Assembly: GCA_958296225.1 (NCBI GenBank)
Contig: OY282456.1
Coordinates: 3,100,001 to 3,164,000 of the forward strand
Source: an uncultured Dehalococcoidia bacterium
GTDB taxonomy: Bacteria > Chloroflexota > Dehalococcoidia > Lucifugimonadales > UBA3495
Direction of reading: 5' to 3'
DNA: 64,000 nucleotides
Notes under the pieces: model-generated
Told to the model about the DNA's origin: nothing
Seen by the model: the letters and a program-made list of their open reading frames with translations, nothing else
The model's database searches: none
In this document: in pieces, positions 29,310 to 37,255 of the stretch
How positions within the stretch are numbered: the first letter of the stretch is position 1
How the letters are laid out: every line of letters begins with the position of its first letter
Program-made: the position numbers and the translations under genes

Positions 29310-29339
29310 AGTATATCAGTTGGGCACGTAATCGCTCAA
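29310..29339 (-). promoter_or_regulatory. Leaderless-type promoter of the small membrane gene
   Basis: On the minus strand TTGAGC (29334-29339), an 18-base spacer, TATACT (29310-29315), then six bases to the ATG. Transcription would start at or next to the A of the start codon. Confidence 0.6.
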
Positions 29340-29378
29340 AACGCTGGCGTGCCGACCAGCAAGGCCGACTCCTCCTCC

Positions 29379-29831
29379 TCATCCCCCGGCAGCGCCATCC
29401 GGTTTCTTGCCTTTGTCCGGCTTGCTGGCGTCGGAGTTTTTCCGCCTCTCCACCTCGGCGTCAAATACTGCCTTGGGCATCCGCCTGGCCAGTTCTTCCC
29501 AAAAGGGCCTGGGCGTTTTGGCTATCAACATAAGCACCCCCGTTATCAGAAAATTCTTGGCGATTACGGCCACCTCAACGGTCAGCCACGCCATACAGAT
29601 GCTAAATCCCTGGTCGAAAGGATTTTCGCCGAGCAGTTCCAGCAGAGCCGTTTTCCATTGTCCTTGATTAAAGTGCGCCAACGCATCGGTGAGCAGGACG
29701 CGGGCGCACCAGAACCCGGCCCAGACTAGGCACGCGCCAGAACGGGCGGAGCGTGTGAGGGGAACTCCCGCGACTGACGCCAGCAGCGAATCGTCATCCT
29801 CAACCCGCCACCGGCGCGGCTCCCTGTCCAT
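29379..29831 (-). CDS. Small membrane protein, second paralogue, function unknown
   Basis: A 150-residue protein of the same unknown family as the one at 28863. The ATG at 29831 (MDREPRRWRVEDDD) is chosen over an upstream in-frame ATG because it aligns with its neighbour's start and with a promoter that leaves no leader. Two hydrophobic stretches (about 28-45 and 75-105) and a basic C-terminus (KPDKGKKPDG) match the paralogue's layout. The two probably arose by tandem duplication that included the promoter. Context: meaB lies just upstream on the same strand and the SPFH/NfeD pair lies on the other side. No function can be offered. Confidence 0.7.
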   Translation of the reverse strand: MDREPRRWRVEDDDSLLASVAGVPLTRSARSGACLVWAGFWCARVLLTDALAHFNQGQWKTALLELLGENPFDQGFSICMAWLTVEVAVIAKNFLITGVLMLIAKTPRPFWEELARRMPKAVFDAEVERRKNSDASKPDKGKKPDGAAGG

Positions 29832-29837
29832 AGCGCC

Positions 29838-29867
29838 AGTATAGCATCCGGGTATGCTAGCGCTCAA
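29838..29867 (-). promoter_or_regulatory. Leaderless-type promoter, duplicate
   Basis: TTGAGC (29862-29867), an 18-base spacer, TATACT (29838-29843) and six bases to the ATG: identical boxes and spacing to the promoter at 29310, while the spacer sequences differ. The -35 box overlaps the meaB stop codon. Confidence 0.6.
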
Positions 29868-30838
29868 CGCGCCGGGGTGTCATCCAGCAACTCCGCCAAC
29901 TTGATGGGCTCACTTAGCAGGCCCATAGCCGCGGCATAGGGTTCCGCCGTCTTGCCGTCAATCTCGGCCAGCAAATTTATCAGCCCGGCATCGCGGGCCA
30001 AATGCCCGGCGATGCGGCGATATAGTTCCTCCTGCACCGTCTCCAGAAACTCCTGCCGCCGCCGCTCCGCGCGCCGCCGTTCCAATTCCCCGCGGTCGCG
30101 CAGATAGGCCCGGTGTGCGCCCACGTTCTCCCAAAGCTCGGCAATTCCCACGTTGGCATAAGCCTGCGTCAGCAGCACCGGCGGATTCCATCCGGCGGAC
30201 AAGTCGGCCATTTGCAACATCGCCGTAACTGCGGCGGCCAGTTGGTTGGCCCCGTCGCGGTCGGCTTTGTTGATGACATAAAGGTCGGCAATCTCCATCA
30301 CTCCGGCCTTTAGAGTTTGAATCGAGTCTCCCGATTCCGGCGTCATGGTGACCACCACCGAGTCCGCGACGCCCATGATACCCAGCTCGGTCTGCCCGAC
30401 GCCCACCGTTTCCACCAGAACCACGTCCTTGCCGGCCGCGTCCAGCACTCGCGCCATGCTTTTCACGATGCGCGGCAAGCCCCCGGACTGTCCCCGAGTG
30501 GCCACGCTACGGATGAAAACGCCGGCGTCAAGATAATGCCGCTGCATCCGAATCCGGTCGCCCAGCAGCGCGCCGCCGGTGAACGGACTGGTCGGGTCCA
30601 CGGCCAGGATACCCACGGTCAGGCCCAAGGAACGCAAATGCTCCGTGAGCCGGTCGAGCAGGGTGCTCTTGCCAACGCCCGGCGGCCCGGTAATACCGAC
30701 GACGTAAGCCCGGCCGGTATGCGGGTCCAAGCGTTCCATCGCTGAGGCTGCGCCGGGATTATTGCGCTCCAGTAGAGACAGCGCCCGCGAGAGGGCGCGC
30801 AACTCGCCGGCCAGAACACGGTCAGCCAAATCGCTCAT
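29864..30838 (-). CDS. meaB: MeaB/ArgK-family GTPase, methylmalonyl-CoA mutase chaperone
   Basis: A 324-residue G3E-type P-loop GTPase. Walker A is GITGPPGVGKSTLLD (about 48-62). VDPTSPFTGGALLGDRIRM, the switch region VETVGVGQTEL near 150 and NKADRDGANQL near 205 (the NKxD guanine motif) are intact. MeaB protects and reloads the B12-dependent methylmalonyl-CoA mutase or a related acyl-CoA mutase. That fits an organism with a riboswitch-controlled cobalamin operon, although no mutase gene is in the window. The ATG at 30838 starts MSDLADRVLAGE, the normal family N-terminus; an upstream in-frame extension to 30907 is unlikely. Confidence 0.93.
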   Translation of the reverse strand: MSDLADRVLAGELRALSRALSLLERNNPGAASAMERLDPHTGRAYVVGITGPPGVGKSTLLDRLTEHLRSLGLTVGILAVDPTSPFTGGALLGDRIRMQRHYLDAGVFIRSVATRGQSGGLPRIVKSMARVLDAAGKDVVLVETVGVGQTELGIMGVADSVVVTMTPESGDSIQTLKAGVMEIADLYVINKADRDGANQLAAAVTAMLQMADLSAGWNPPVLLTQAYANVGIAELWENVGAHRAYLRDRGELERRRAERRRQEFLETVQEELYRRIAGHLARDAGLINLLAEIDGKTAEPYAAAMGLLSEPIKLAELLDDTPAR

Positions 30839-30971
30839 GGGGAAACCCAGCGTCGGAAATCGTAATAACTGCAACGAAACACGGCGGCCAATGTAGCACC
30901 GGCCCAACCATTGGTCAAGGACTGCGGACCGTTCACCAGGGCCGGTGCGAAGTTAAGGCCGGGAGCTACGA

Positions 30972-31011
30972 TTTACAGGGAGGCGCAGGATAGACAGGAT
31001 TTTACTGATGG
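30972..31011 (+). repeat. Dispersed 40-base repeat, copy A (TTTACAGGGA...GACAGGAT)
   Basis: Begins TTTACAGGGAGGCGCAGGAT and continues AGACAGGATTTTACTGATGG. It matches copy B at 31482-31521 at about 35 of 40 positions. The internal ACAGGAT iterations are typical of short noncoding repeats dispersed in bacterial genomes. Confidence 0.65.
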
Positions 31012-31481
31012 CGACTATTGGATGCGGTTTTTATTGCGATTGCGCTCCTGACTTGGTGGAGATGGGGTAGGTTGGCGTAGCGCCGGATGCGGCAGCAGTC
31101 AGGCGAAGGGCTGCCACTGCGGACGGTTCGCTATGTTGGAATGGCGGCTCCTTTGGCTCCGTGCGTTGGGGATTTGGTCGGCTATGGTCAGGCGAATGAT
31201 TTGCGGTGGACCGGGTTTCAGGGATTATCAGCCCTACGGCCGGAGGTTTTGCGCTGGGGTTTTTAGCTCGGTATTTTCCATGCCCGAAGCATGGGGCGCT
31301 GTGGCTGACGCCGTGGCCGCAGCGACTACGCCGGTTAATGAGATCGGCGACAGTCTCAACGAGCCGGTAGCGACTTGGATGCTGAAAGTGGCCGTGATTA
31401 CCTGAAACCCGGTCGGGGTCTTGCTTTTTCGCCTGACGTGGCTATAATAGCACGAGCGTTCTTGCAGGCGCAAGGGGTAGT

Positions 31482-31521
31482 TTTACAGGGATGCACAGGA
31501 TGGACAGGATTTTTCTGATTG
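31482..31521 (+). repeat. Dispersed 40-base repeat, copy B
   Basis: Begins TTTACAGGGATGCACAGGAT and continues GGACAGGATTTTTCTGATTG. It is followed about 11 bases later by an ATTCCGGCGCAAGTGGGAAT fragment shared in part with the palindrome at 10407, so two repeat types are adjacent here. Confidence 0.65.
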
Positions 31522-31685
31522 GGCTTTACCGGATTCCGGCGCAAGTGGGAATGACGGCAGGCGGGCAAAGACGGTAATTTAGGGCCTGGCACGAGCCCGG
31601 GCCGTCCGCCCTTAACAACCCGCCGCAGGGCGGTTATTATCGATGCGGCCTTCCAAATCAACATAACCATGATGAGGTGAGTACC

Positions 31686-32561
31686 ATGACTATGCCATCG
31701 GACACCCTGCAGGGCAGAATTGCCATCGTAACCGGCGCGGCCAGCCCCATCGGGATGGGTCGTTCCATCACCACCGGGCTGGTGCGGGCCGGCGCCCGCG
31801 TCGCCATGCTGGACATCAACGAGGACTGGCTGGACCAAACCGCCAACGATATGCGCGAGCTGGGCGGTGATGACGCCGTGCTGCCCATCGTCGCCGACGT
31901 TACCGACCCGGCATCCGTTGCGGACGCCGTGGCGCGCACCATCAGCGAGATGGGAGGACTGCATATCCTGGTCAACAACGCTGGCATCAACCCCCGCACC
32001 GCCGGTTTTGGCGGCAGCGCAGCGGGCAGCCGGACCGACTTCTGGGGCATTGTCCCCGATGCCTGGCTGCGGGTCATCGCGGTCAATCTCAGCGGCCCCT
32101 TTCTGATGTCCCACGCCGTGGCCGGGCACATGATTGAGCAGGGCTTTGGGCGCATCATCGGCGTAACCACCAGCATGGATACCATGTGGCGCAAGGGCGG
32201 CGCGCCCTACGGCCCCTCCAAAGCCGGCCACGAGGCGCTGGTGGCGATTATGGCGCAAGACCTGGAAGGCACCGGAGTAACCGCTAACGTGCTGACCCCC
32301 GGCGGGGCCACCGCCACCAACATGGTGCTGCCCCCGGAAGGGGCCACCGCCGACGCGCTCATCCAGCCGGAAGTGATGCAGGCGCCGGTGGTCTGGATTG
32401 CCTCGGAGGCCGCCAGCGAGTGGAGCGGGAGGCGGATTATCGCCTACTACTGGGACGAGTCGCTGCCGCTGGCGGAACGGCTGGAAAAGTGCGGCGCGCC
32501 GGCGGCGTGGCCGCAGCTGGGATTGCAGGCGGTGCATCCCGACTGGTTCGGGCGGGGCTGA
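31686..32561 (+). CDS. Short-chain dehydrogenase/reductase with C-terminal extension
   Basis: A 291-residue SDR. The nucleotide loop reads VTGAASPIGMG, NNAG lies near 99, and the catalytic YGPSK (Tyr-x3-Lys) lies near 177. Asp at the end of beta-2 (LDINEDW) suggests NAD(H). After the usual end of the fold, about 40 residues (YYWDESLPLAERLEKCG onward, ending HPDWFGRG) form an extension of unknown role. The ATG at 31686 has GAGG eight bases upstream; the GTG at 31677 overlaps that site. It is divergent from meaB and is followed by a palindrome at 32589. Substrate unknown. Confidence 0.9.
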   Translation: MTMPSDTLQGRIAIVTGAASPIGMGRSITTGLVRAGARVAMLDINEDWLDQTANDMRELGGDDAVLPIVADVTDPASVADAVARTISEMGGLHILVNNAGINPRTAGFGGSAAGSRTDFWGIVPDAWLRVIAVNLSGPFLMSHAVAGHMIEQGFGRIIGVTTSMDTMWRKGGAPYGPSKAGHEALVAIMAQDLEGTGVTANVLTPGGATATNMVLPPEGATADALIQPEVMQAPVVWIASEAASEWSGRRIIAYYWDESLPLAERLEKCGAPAAWPQLGLQAVHPDWFGRG

Positions 32562-32588
32562 CCGTTGCCATCAAGCGGTGGACAAAAC

Positions 32589-32616
32589 GTAGGGGCGAAT
32601 GATTATTCGTCCCTAC
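32589..32616. repeat. GTAGGGGCGAAT/ATTCGTCCCTAC palindrome
   Basis: Twelve-base arms with one G-T type mismatch and a GATT loop, between the SDR gene and the first coiled-coil nuclease-fold gene. A sister copy lies at 34067-34099, so the two copies bracket the tandem pair of coiled-coil genes. Confidence 0.6.
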
Positions 32617-32703
32617 CGGCGTCGTAAATCGTTCGGCATCATGCACTGTCCTATCGCCCGGCACAGCAAAAACGGTACAATGTGGGAGGAGGAGAACCGC
32701 GCG

Positions 32704-33387
32704 ATGACCACTATTGACGACATCCAGGACCTGTTCCGCCTGCTCGCCGCCAACCCGGAATACCGGGAGGAAATGCGCCGTTACGTGCTTACCGAGGAGC
32801 TGCTCAACCTGCCGGCGCGGTTCAATCGGTTTGAGGAGCGGTTTGACAGTTTCGTAGAGGAACAGCGCCGTATCAACGGGGAGACCCGGCAGAACATCGG
32901 CGAGCTGCGGCAGAACATCGGCGAGCTGCGGCAAGACATTGGCGAGCTGCGGCAGGATGTGAGCCAGATTAAGGGCGGTTATGCCCGCGACCGGACCATT
33001 AGCCGCGGCCCGCTCATCGCCATCCGTATGGGCTTCAAATATGTCCGCACGCTAACCGTCAGCGATCTGGCGTTTATGGTACAGGACGCGGATACCTCCG
33101 GCATTGCCTCCCGTGAAATCGACAGCTTCATTGATGCGGACCTGGTGATGGAAACTACCGACCAGGACGGGCAAACCGTGTATATCGCGGTGGAAATTTC
33201 CTATACCGCCAACCGGCAGGATACGCGGCGCGCTGTCCGCAACGCCGAATTGCTGTCCCGGTTCACCGGACAGCCGGCGCGCCCGGCCATCGCCAGCGTC
33301 CGCAACGACCCGGAAATTGCCGACCGCATCGCCAGCGGGGAAGTGCATTGGCACGCCATCCGAGAGCGAGACCTGGAACCGACGTAG
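32704..33387 (+). CDS. Coiled-coil PD-(D/E)XK-like protein, copy 1
   Basis: A 227-residue protein in three parts. The helical head (1-38, IDDIQDLFRLLAANPEY...EELLNLP) is followed by a coiled coil (about 39-90) with near-perfect heptads GELRQNI/GELRQDI encoded by 21-base repeats at 32893-32957. The C-terminal nuclease-like domain (about 95-227) has DADLVMETTDQDGQTVYIAVE, where Asp146 and Glu164 fit a PD-(D/E)XK core, but Glu is followed by Ile-Ser (E-x-S) rather than E-x-K. GGAGGAG lies upstream of the ATG at 32704. A near-identical paralogue starts two bases after its stop. Function unknown; possibly DNA cleavage, or binding if the missing Lys abolishes catalysis. Confidence 0.75.
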   Translation: MTTIDDIQDLFRLLAANPEYREEMRRYVLTEELLNLPARFNRFEERFDSFVEEQRRINGETRQNIGELRQNIGELRQDIGELRQDVSQIKGGYARDRTISRGPLIAIRMGFKYVRTLTVSDLAFMVQDADTSGIASREIDSFIDADLVMETTDQDGQTVYIAVEISYTANRQDTRRAVRNAELLSRFTGQPARPAIASVRNDPEIADRIASGEVHWHAIRERDLEPT

Positions 33388-33389
33388 GG

Positions 33390-34073
33390 ATGTCCACCAT
33401 CCACAGCATACAAGACCTGTTCCGCCTGCTTGCTGCCCACCCCGAATACCAGGCGGAAATCCGTCGTCACGTCCTTACCCAAGACCTGCTCAACCTGCCG
33501 TCCCGGTTCGACAGATTTGAGAGCCGGTTCGACAGATTCGAGGGGCGGGTTGAGCGATTCATTGAGGAACAACGCCGTATCAACAGGGAGACTCGGCAGG
33601 ACATCGGAGAGGTGCGGCGTGACATCAGCGAGCTTAAACAGGATATGAGCCAGATTAGGGGCGGCTATGCTCGCGACAGAACCATCCGCCGCGCCCCGCT
33701 CATCGCGATGCGGATGGGCCTGACCTATGCCCGCACGCTAACTGTCGGCGACCTGGTGTCTATGGCGCAGAGCGCCGATGTCTCCGGCATTGAATCCCAG
33801 GAAATCGACAGCTTCGTTGATGCGGACCTGGTGATGGAAACTACCGACCAGGATGGGCAAACCGTGTATATCGCGGTGGAAATTTCCTATACCGCCAACC
33901 GGCAGGATACGCGGCGCGCCATCCGCAACGCCGAATTCCTGTCCCGATTCACCGGACAGACGGCGCGCCCGGCCATCGCCAGCGTCCGCAACGACTCGGA
34001 GATTGACGACCGCATCGCCAGCGGGCAAGTGCATTGGCACGCTATCCGCGAACGAGGCCTGGAACCAACGTAG
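33390..34073 (+). CDS. Coiled-coil PD-(D/E)XK-like protein, copy 2
   Basis: A 227-residue tandem paralogue of copy 1. The head (STIHSIQDLFRLLAAHPEY) and the nuclease-like domain are almost the same, again with the E-x-S variant. The coil differs by whole heptads: it has one extra FDRFEGR unit before EEQRRIN and one fewer GELRQ unit after it, so total length is unchanged. The ATG at 33390 lies two bases after the previous stop, with no separate ribosome-binding site, suggesting coupled translation and possibly a hetero-oligomer. The TAG stop lies within the palindrome at 34067. Very high identity over the C-terminal half suggests recent duplication or gene conversion. Confidence 0.75.
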   Translation: MSTIHSIQDLFRLLAAHPEYQAEIRRHVLTQDLLNLPSRFDRFESRFDRFEGRVERFIEEQRRINRETRQDIGEVRRDISELKQDMSQIRGGYARDRTIRRAPLIAMRMGLTYARTLTVGDLVSMAQSADVSGIESQEIDSFVDADLVMETTDQDGQTVYIAVEISYTANRQDTRRAIRNAEFLSRFTGQTARPAIASVRNDSEIDDRIASGQVHWHAIRERGLEPT

Positions 34074-34099
34074 GGGCGAAATTCATTCGCCCCTACGTT
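34067..34099. terminator. AACGTAGGGGCGAA/TTCGCCCCTACGTT palindrome between convergent genes
   Basis: Fourteen-base perfect arms (34067-34080 and 34086-34099) around ATTCA. It contains the stop codon of the coiled-coil copy 2 gene and lies 23 bases past the stop of the convergent cysS fusion. It may act as a bidirectional terminator and is a sister of the palindrome at 32589. Confidence 0.6.
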
Positions 34100-34121
34100 C
34101 ACAATCGCCTGGCATCGCTGG

Positions 34122-36332
34122 TCAGTGCCGGAACCCGGTATCAAACCCGCGCGCCGCCGGGTTAATCAGCAAATCGGGCCGGGCGCCCCATCGCTTCAGG
34201 AACCGGCCGAAGTTCTTGCGGCTCAACTCATCGCGCTGGTTTTCGTCCAACTCCTCCCACTGGCGGTGTTCGTGGCGCACCAGGGGGAGCGTACTGTCGC
34301 ATACCACGCGGTAGCCGGCGTTCTTGAACTGGAAGCAATAGTCAATGTCCAGGTTGCGGTAGAACCGGAACGACTCGTGCATCAGCCCCACCGATTGCAG
34401 GTCGGCGCGGCGGAAGGCCATGCAGTAGGCTTGCATTGCGTCGGCGTCGCCCCGGTCAACTTCCTCGTGGAAGTGCTGCATATCGTCGGTGGTGAGTCCG
34501 TAGGGGCCGAACACGCCTATCGTACTGTCCGCCAGCTGTTGCGCCACGGGCGACATAATGTCGCCAACCACTTCGGTTGAGGCGTCCAGCAGCACGATGT
34601 AGCGGCCCCGGGCCTGTTTCAGCCCGATGTTCTTGCCGGCGGCATCGCCTACCACGTGGTCGCAGTGGATGACCCGCAGGTTGTCGTGTTCTGCCTGGGC
34701 CGATTCCAGGTATTCCGCCGTGCCGTCGGTGGAGCCGTTGTCCACCACGATAACCTCCACCGACGCGCCACGGGTGTAGCGCAGCACCGCCTCAACGCAA
34801 CGGCGCACGTCAGCAACGTAGTCGTAGGCGTTCAGTACGAAAGTGAAGTCGTACAGGTCGGGCTCGTCCAGCAGCGACGGGACTTCGCGGGATGCCGATA
34901 CGGACGCCCACCGCGCTTCCTGCAACTCCAACGCCGTCTGCGGGCGAACCCGTGTCGTCTCGCCGGCGTCCTCAACGACCATGCCGCTGGCGGCTACTTC
35001 CGCACGCATGGCGTCGGCGGCGGCGTAGGCGGCCTGCTGGCGCAAAGCGGCTCGTCTCTCGATTGCGTCGCGGTTCGCCGTTCCGATTTCGTAGCGCGTG
35101 GGCACCGTGTCGAGGTCCAAACCAAAGACCCTATCGAAATCCAGCAGCAGATCCAGCTTGTCCGCCGCCGGCAGTTCGGAACGCACCATGTCCCAAGTGA
35201 CAGCCAAGGCGGTGGGCAGGTCGAGGTCATTGTGGACGGCATCCCAGAACTTGCCGCGCCATTCCCCGGCGTCGCTGCTGACGGCATGGTTAGCGGAGCC
35301 GTTGCCCGTGATGTTGCGCCAGACCCAAATGCGGTTCCGCAGGCCGGTCAGCGCTTTTTCGGCGGCGCGCAGCGATGTGAAAGTGAAGTTCATCCGGTGC
35401 CGGTAGCGAACCGTCAGACACAGGTAACGGAACGCCAGCGGGTCAAAGCCACGGGCAGCCAAATCTTCAATCAGGAACACGTTGCCGGCGGATTTCGCCA
35501 TCTTGGCCCCGTCGGCCAGGAGGTGCTGCCCGTGTATCCAGTAGTTCACGTGCTGCTGGCCGAATGTTCCTTCGCTCTGGGCGATTTCGTCCTCGTGGTG
35601 GGGGAACACGTTATCGACGCCGCCGGTATGGATGTCGAACTGCTCGCCCAGATATTTGTGGGCCATGGCCGAGCATTCAATATGCCAGCCGGGGAATCCC
35701 TCACCCCATGGGCTGTCCCACTTTACGTCCCGGCCGGGTTCGGCGGCCTTCCACAGCGTAAAGTCGCGCGGGTCGTGTTTCAGCGGGTCGGCTTCCGCCC
35801 GCACGCCTTCCAGCAGGTCGCCGCCGAAATTGCGCGACAGCTTGCCGTATTCGGGATAGCTGTTGACGTCGAAGTAAATGTTTCCGCCGGCTTCGTAGGC
35901 TGCGCCGTTGTCCATCAGCGTTCCCACCATATCCAGCATCTCCGGGATATGCCGGGAGGCCCAGGGGAACACGTGGGCCGGTTGTATATTGATGCGTTCC
36001 TCGTCCCGCCAGAAGCAATCGGCATAGAACTGCGCGATCTCGGCGACCGTCTTGCCTTCGGCCAGGGCGGCGATAATCATTTTGTCGCCGCCGGCTTCGA
36101 CCAGCTCCTGGCGCATATGCCCCACGTCGGTAATATTCTTGATGTGATAGACCTCGTTGCCGTCGGCCACCAGGATGCGCCGAATCCAGTCAGCCATCAG
36201 GTAGGTACGCAGGTTGCCGACGTGGGCATAGCGGTACACCGTTGGCCCACAGGTGTACATCGTGACGCGGCCCGGCGTGATGGGCCGGATTTCATCGACG
36301 GTTTTAGTCAGGGTGTTATAGATGCTTAACAC
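34122..36332 (-). CDS. cysS: Cysteinyl-tRNA synthetase fused to a GT2 glycosyltransferase
   Basis: A 736-residue fusion. Residues 1-465 are a complete cysteinyl-tRNA synthetase: Cys28 in YTCGPTVYRYAHVGN (HIGH box as HVGN), Cys220 in HIECSAM, the HHEDE zinc motif at 245-249, KMAKS at 277-281, the DALR-type helical region and a C-terminal VEDAGETTRVRP. These are the residues for zinc-dependent cysteine selection and ATP use, so charging activity should be intact. Residues about 495-736 are a family 2 glycosyltransferase: VEVIVVDNGSTDGTAEYL near 525 and GRYIVLLDASTEV near 576, where DAS replaces DxD, then YRNLDIDYCFQFKNAGY. The frame is continuous with no internal start. The GTG at 36332 has GGAGGT six bases upstream. 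The function of the fused GT is unknown. Confidence 0.92.
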   Translation of the reverse strand: MLSIYNTLTKTVDEIRPITPGRVTMYTCGPTVYRYAHVGNLRTYLMADWIRRILVADGNEVYHIKNITDVGHMRQELVEAGGDKMIIAALAEGKTVAEIAQFYADCFWRDEERINIQPAHVFPWASRHIPEMLDMVGTLMDNGAAYEAGGNIYFDVNSYPEYGKLSRNFGGDLLEGVRAEADPLKHDPRDFTLWKAAEPGRDVKWDSPWGEGFPGWHIECSAMAHKYLGEQFDIHTGGVDNVFPHHEDEIAQSEGTFGQQHVNYWIHGQHLLADGAKMAKSAGNVFLIEDLAARGFDPLAFRYLCLTVRYRHRMNFTFTSLRAAEKALTGLRNRIWVWRNITGNGSANHAVSSDAGEWRGKFWDAVHNDLDLPTALAVTWDMVRSELPAADKLDLLLDFDRVFGLDLDTVPTRYEIGTANRDAIERRAALRQQAAYAAADAMRAEVAASGMVVEDAGETTRVRPQTALELQEARWASVSASREVPSLLDEPDLYDFTFVLNAYDYVADVRRCVEAVLRYTRGASVEVIVVDNGSTDGTAEYLESAQAEHDNLRVIHCDHVVGDAAGKNIGLKQARGRYIVLLDASTEVVGDIMSPVAQQLADSTIGVFGPYGLTTDDMQHFHEEVDRGDADAMQAYCMAFRRADLQSVGLMHESFRFYRNLDIDYCFQFKNAGYRVVCDSTLPLVRHEHRQWEELDENQRDELSRKNFGRFLKRWGARPDLLINPAARGFDTGFRH

Positions 36333-36415
36333 GTCGCCACCTCCGGCAGGAGCGAGATGGCGGCAGTGTAGCACGCCCCGCCGCAGTTTGCACCCACGCC
36401 GCTGGCCGGAGCCGA

Positions 36416-37255
36416 TTAATCCGGCATGATAATGACTGCCACCTGGTTTTCAGCGGCCAGCAAGCGGCCGGAGTCCAGGGCCTGAACGCTGATGCAGGCC
36501 GCCCGGGTGGCAGCGTTGCTGGCTTGCGCCAGGATGTCGGCCCAGTTCCGGGCCCGCATCACGTCGTGCTCATCCATGGTAATGGATACTTCAATTACGG
36601 CGTAGGCCGCGGCGCCGGCATCGGCCAGGATGATGTCGGCGTTTTCCAGTTCATTCGCCTGTGCGTCAGTGATGCGGCCTTGCGCCACGGCCTGGTCGAT
36701 GAGGTTGGGGATGGTGTCATTATCGGAGGTGGTGATGGCATACACGACGGTCGCATCCGGCAGGTTCAGATGCCGGCGTGCCAACCGGCTGGCGCGGCGT
36801 GCCGCCTTGCGTTCGTAATCGCCGCCAATCAGGCGGTTGAGTGTGCCATCCATCCGGTCTTGTCTCCTTTCCATGCGGGTTTGCCCGGCCTTAATCTCGG
36901 TGATGTCGGCTTCCACGCGGTCTTGCCGCGCTTCCATGCGGGTTTGTCCGGCCTTAATCTCGGTGATGTCGGCTTCCATGCGGTCTTGCCGGGCTTCCAT
37001 GCGGGTTTGCCCGGCCTTAATCTCGGTGATGTCGGCTTCCATGCGGTCTTGCCGTTCGGCCATGGCCGCGACGGTTGCTTGCAGTTCCCGGATCGTTTGC
37101 GCCAGCTCGGCTACGGTTTCCGCGAGCCTGGCTACGGTTTCGGGCAGTCGCATGAGCTCCTCACCCAAAACATGGTAGCGCATAGCGTCCCGTAATGCGG
37201 GGTTGCGCTCCAGGGCAGCGAGGATGTCCTCGAAGGTGTCAATAGGGGTAGTCAT
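36416..37255 (-). CDS. Coiled-coil PD-(D/E)XK-like protein, copy 3 (divergent)
   Basis: A 279-residue relative of the two proteins at 32704 and 33390 with the same plan. The head (DTFEDILAALERNPALRDAM...GEELMRLP) is followed by a long coiled coil (about 40-140) and a nuclease-like domain (about 150-279). The coil includes three 21-residue repeats ending EIKAGQTRM, encoded by 63-base DNA repeats. The core again has E-x-S: Glu222-Val-Ser224 in AYAVIEVSITMDEHD, with Asp207 before it. The shared E-x-S in divergent members suggests this is a fixed property, not decay. The ATG at 37255 has AGGAA nine bases upstream. It lies between the cysS fusion and the Uma2 array on the same strand. Function unknown. 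Confidence 0.75.
   Translation of the reverse strand: MTTPIDTFEDILAALERNPALRDAMRYHVLGEELMRLPETVARLAETVAELAQTIRELQATVAAMAERQDRMEADITEIKAGQTRMEARQDRMEADITEIKAGQTRMEARQDRVEADITEIKAGQTRMERRQDRMDGTLNRLIGGDYERKAARRASRLARRHLNLPDATVVYAITTSDNDTIPNLIDQAVAQGRITDAQANELENADIILADAGAAAYAVIEVSITMDEHDVMRARNWADILAQASNAATRAACISVQALDSGRLLAAENQVAVIIMPD
36866..37062 (-). repeat. In-frame 63-base tandem repeat (three units)
   Basis: Three units encode RMEADITEIKAGQTRMEARQD-type stretches of 21 residues (three heptads each). The units are nearly identical at DNA level, which favours copy-number change by slippage or recombination. There are no spacers, so it is not a CRISPR array. Confidence 0.85.

Larger units (their letters stand above)
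30839..31685. other. Gene-poor intergenic region between meaB and an SDR gene
   Basis: About 850 bases between divergent genes with no open frame that shows family resemblance, codon bias or a good ribosome-binding site. It holds two copies of a 40-base repeat (30972-31011 and 31482-31521), an ATTCCGGCGCAAG fragment near 31533 and a GCTATAATAG -10-like sequence at 31441. The short open frames at 31133-31405 (+) and 31234-31473 (-) look accidental. It may be decayed sequence. Confidence 0.6.

Noticed and set aside
31133..31405. A 90-codon frame in the gene-poor region
   Set aside because: No ribosome-binding site, no family resemblance and mixed composition; likely chance.
34656..36329. A 557-codon plus-strand frame opposite the CysRS-GT2 fusion
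   Set aside because: Shadow frame; the minus strand carries complete synthetase and glycosyltransferase motifs.
36866..37062. Possible CRISPR-like repeats; likewise the 21-base repeats at 39350 and 40290
   Set aside because: Direct in-frame coding repeats without unique spacers; they encode coiled-coil heptads.
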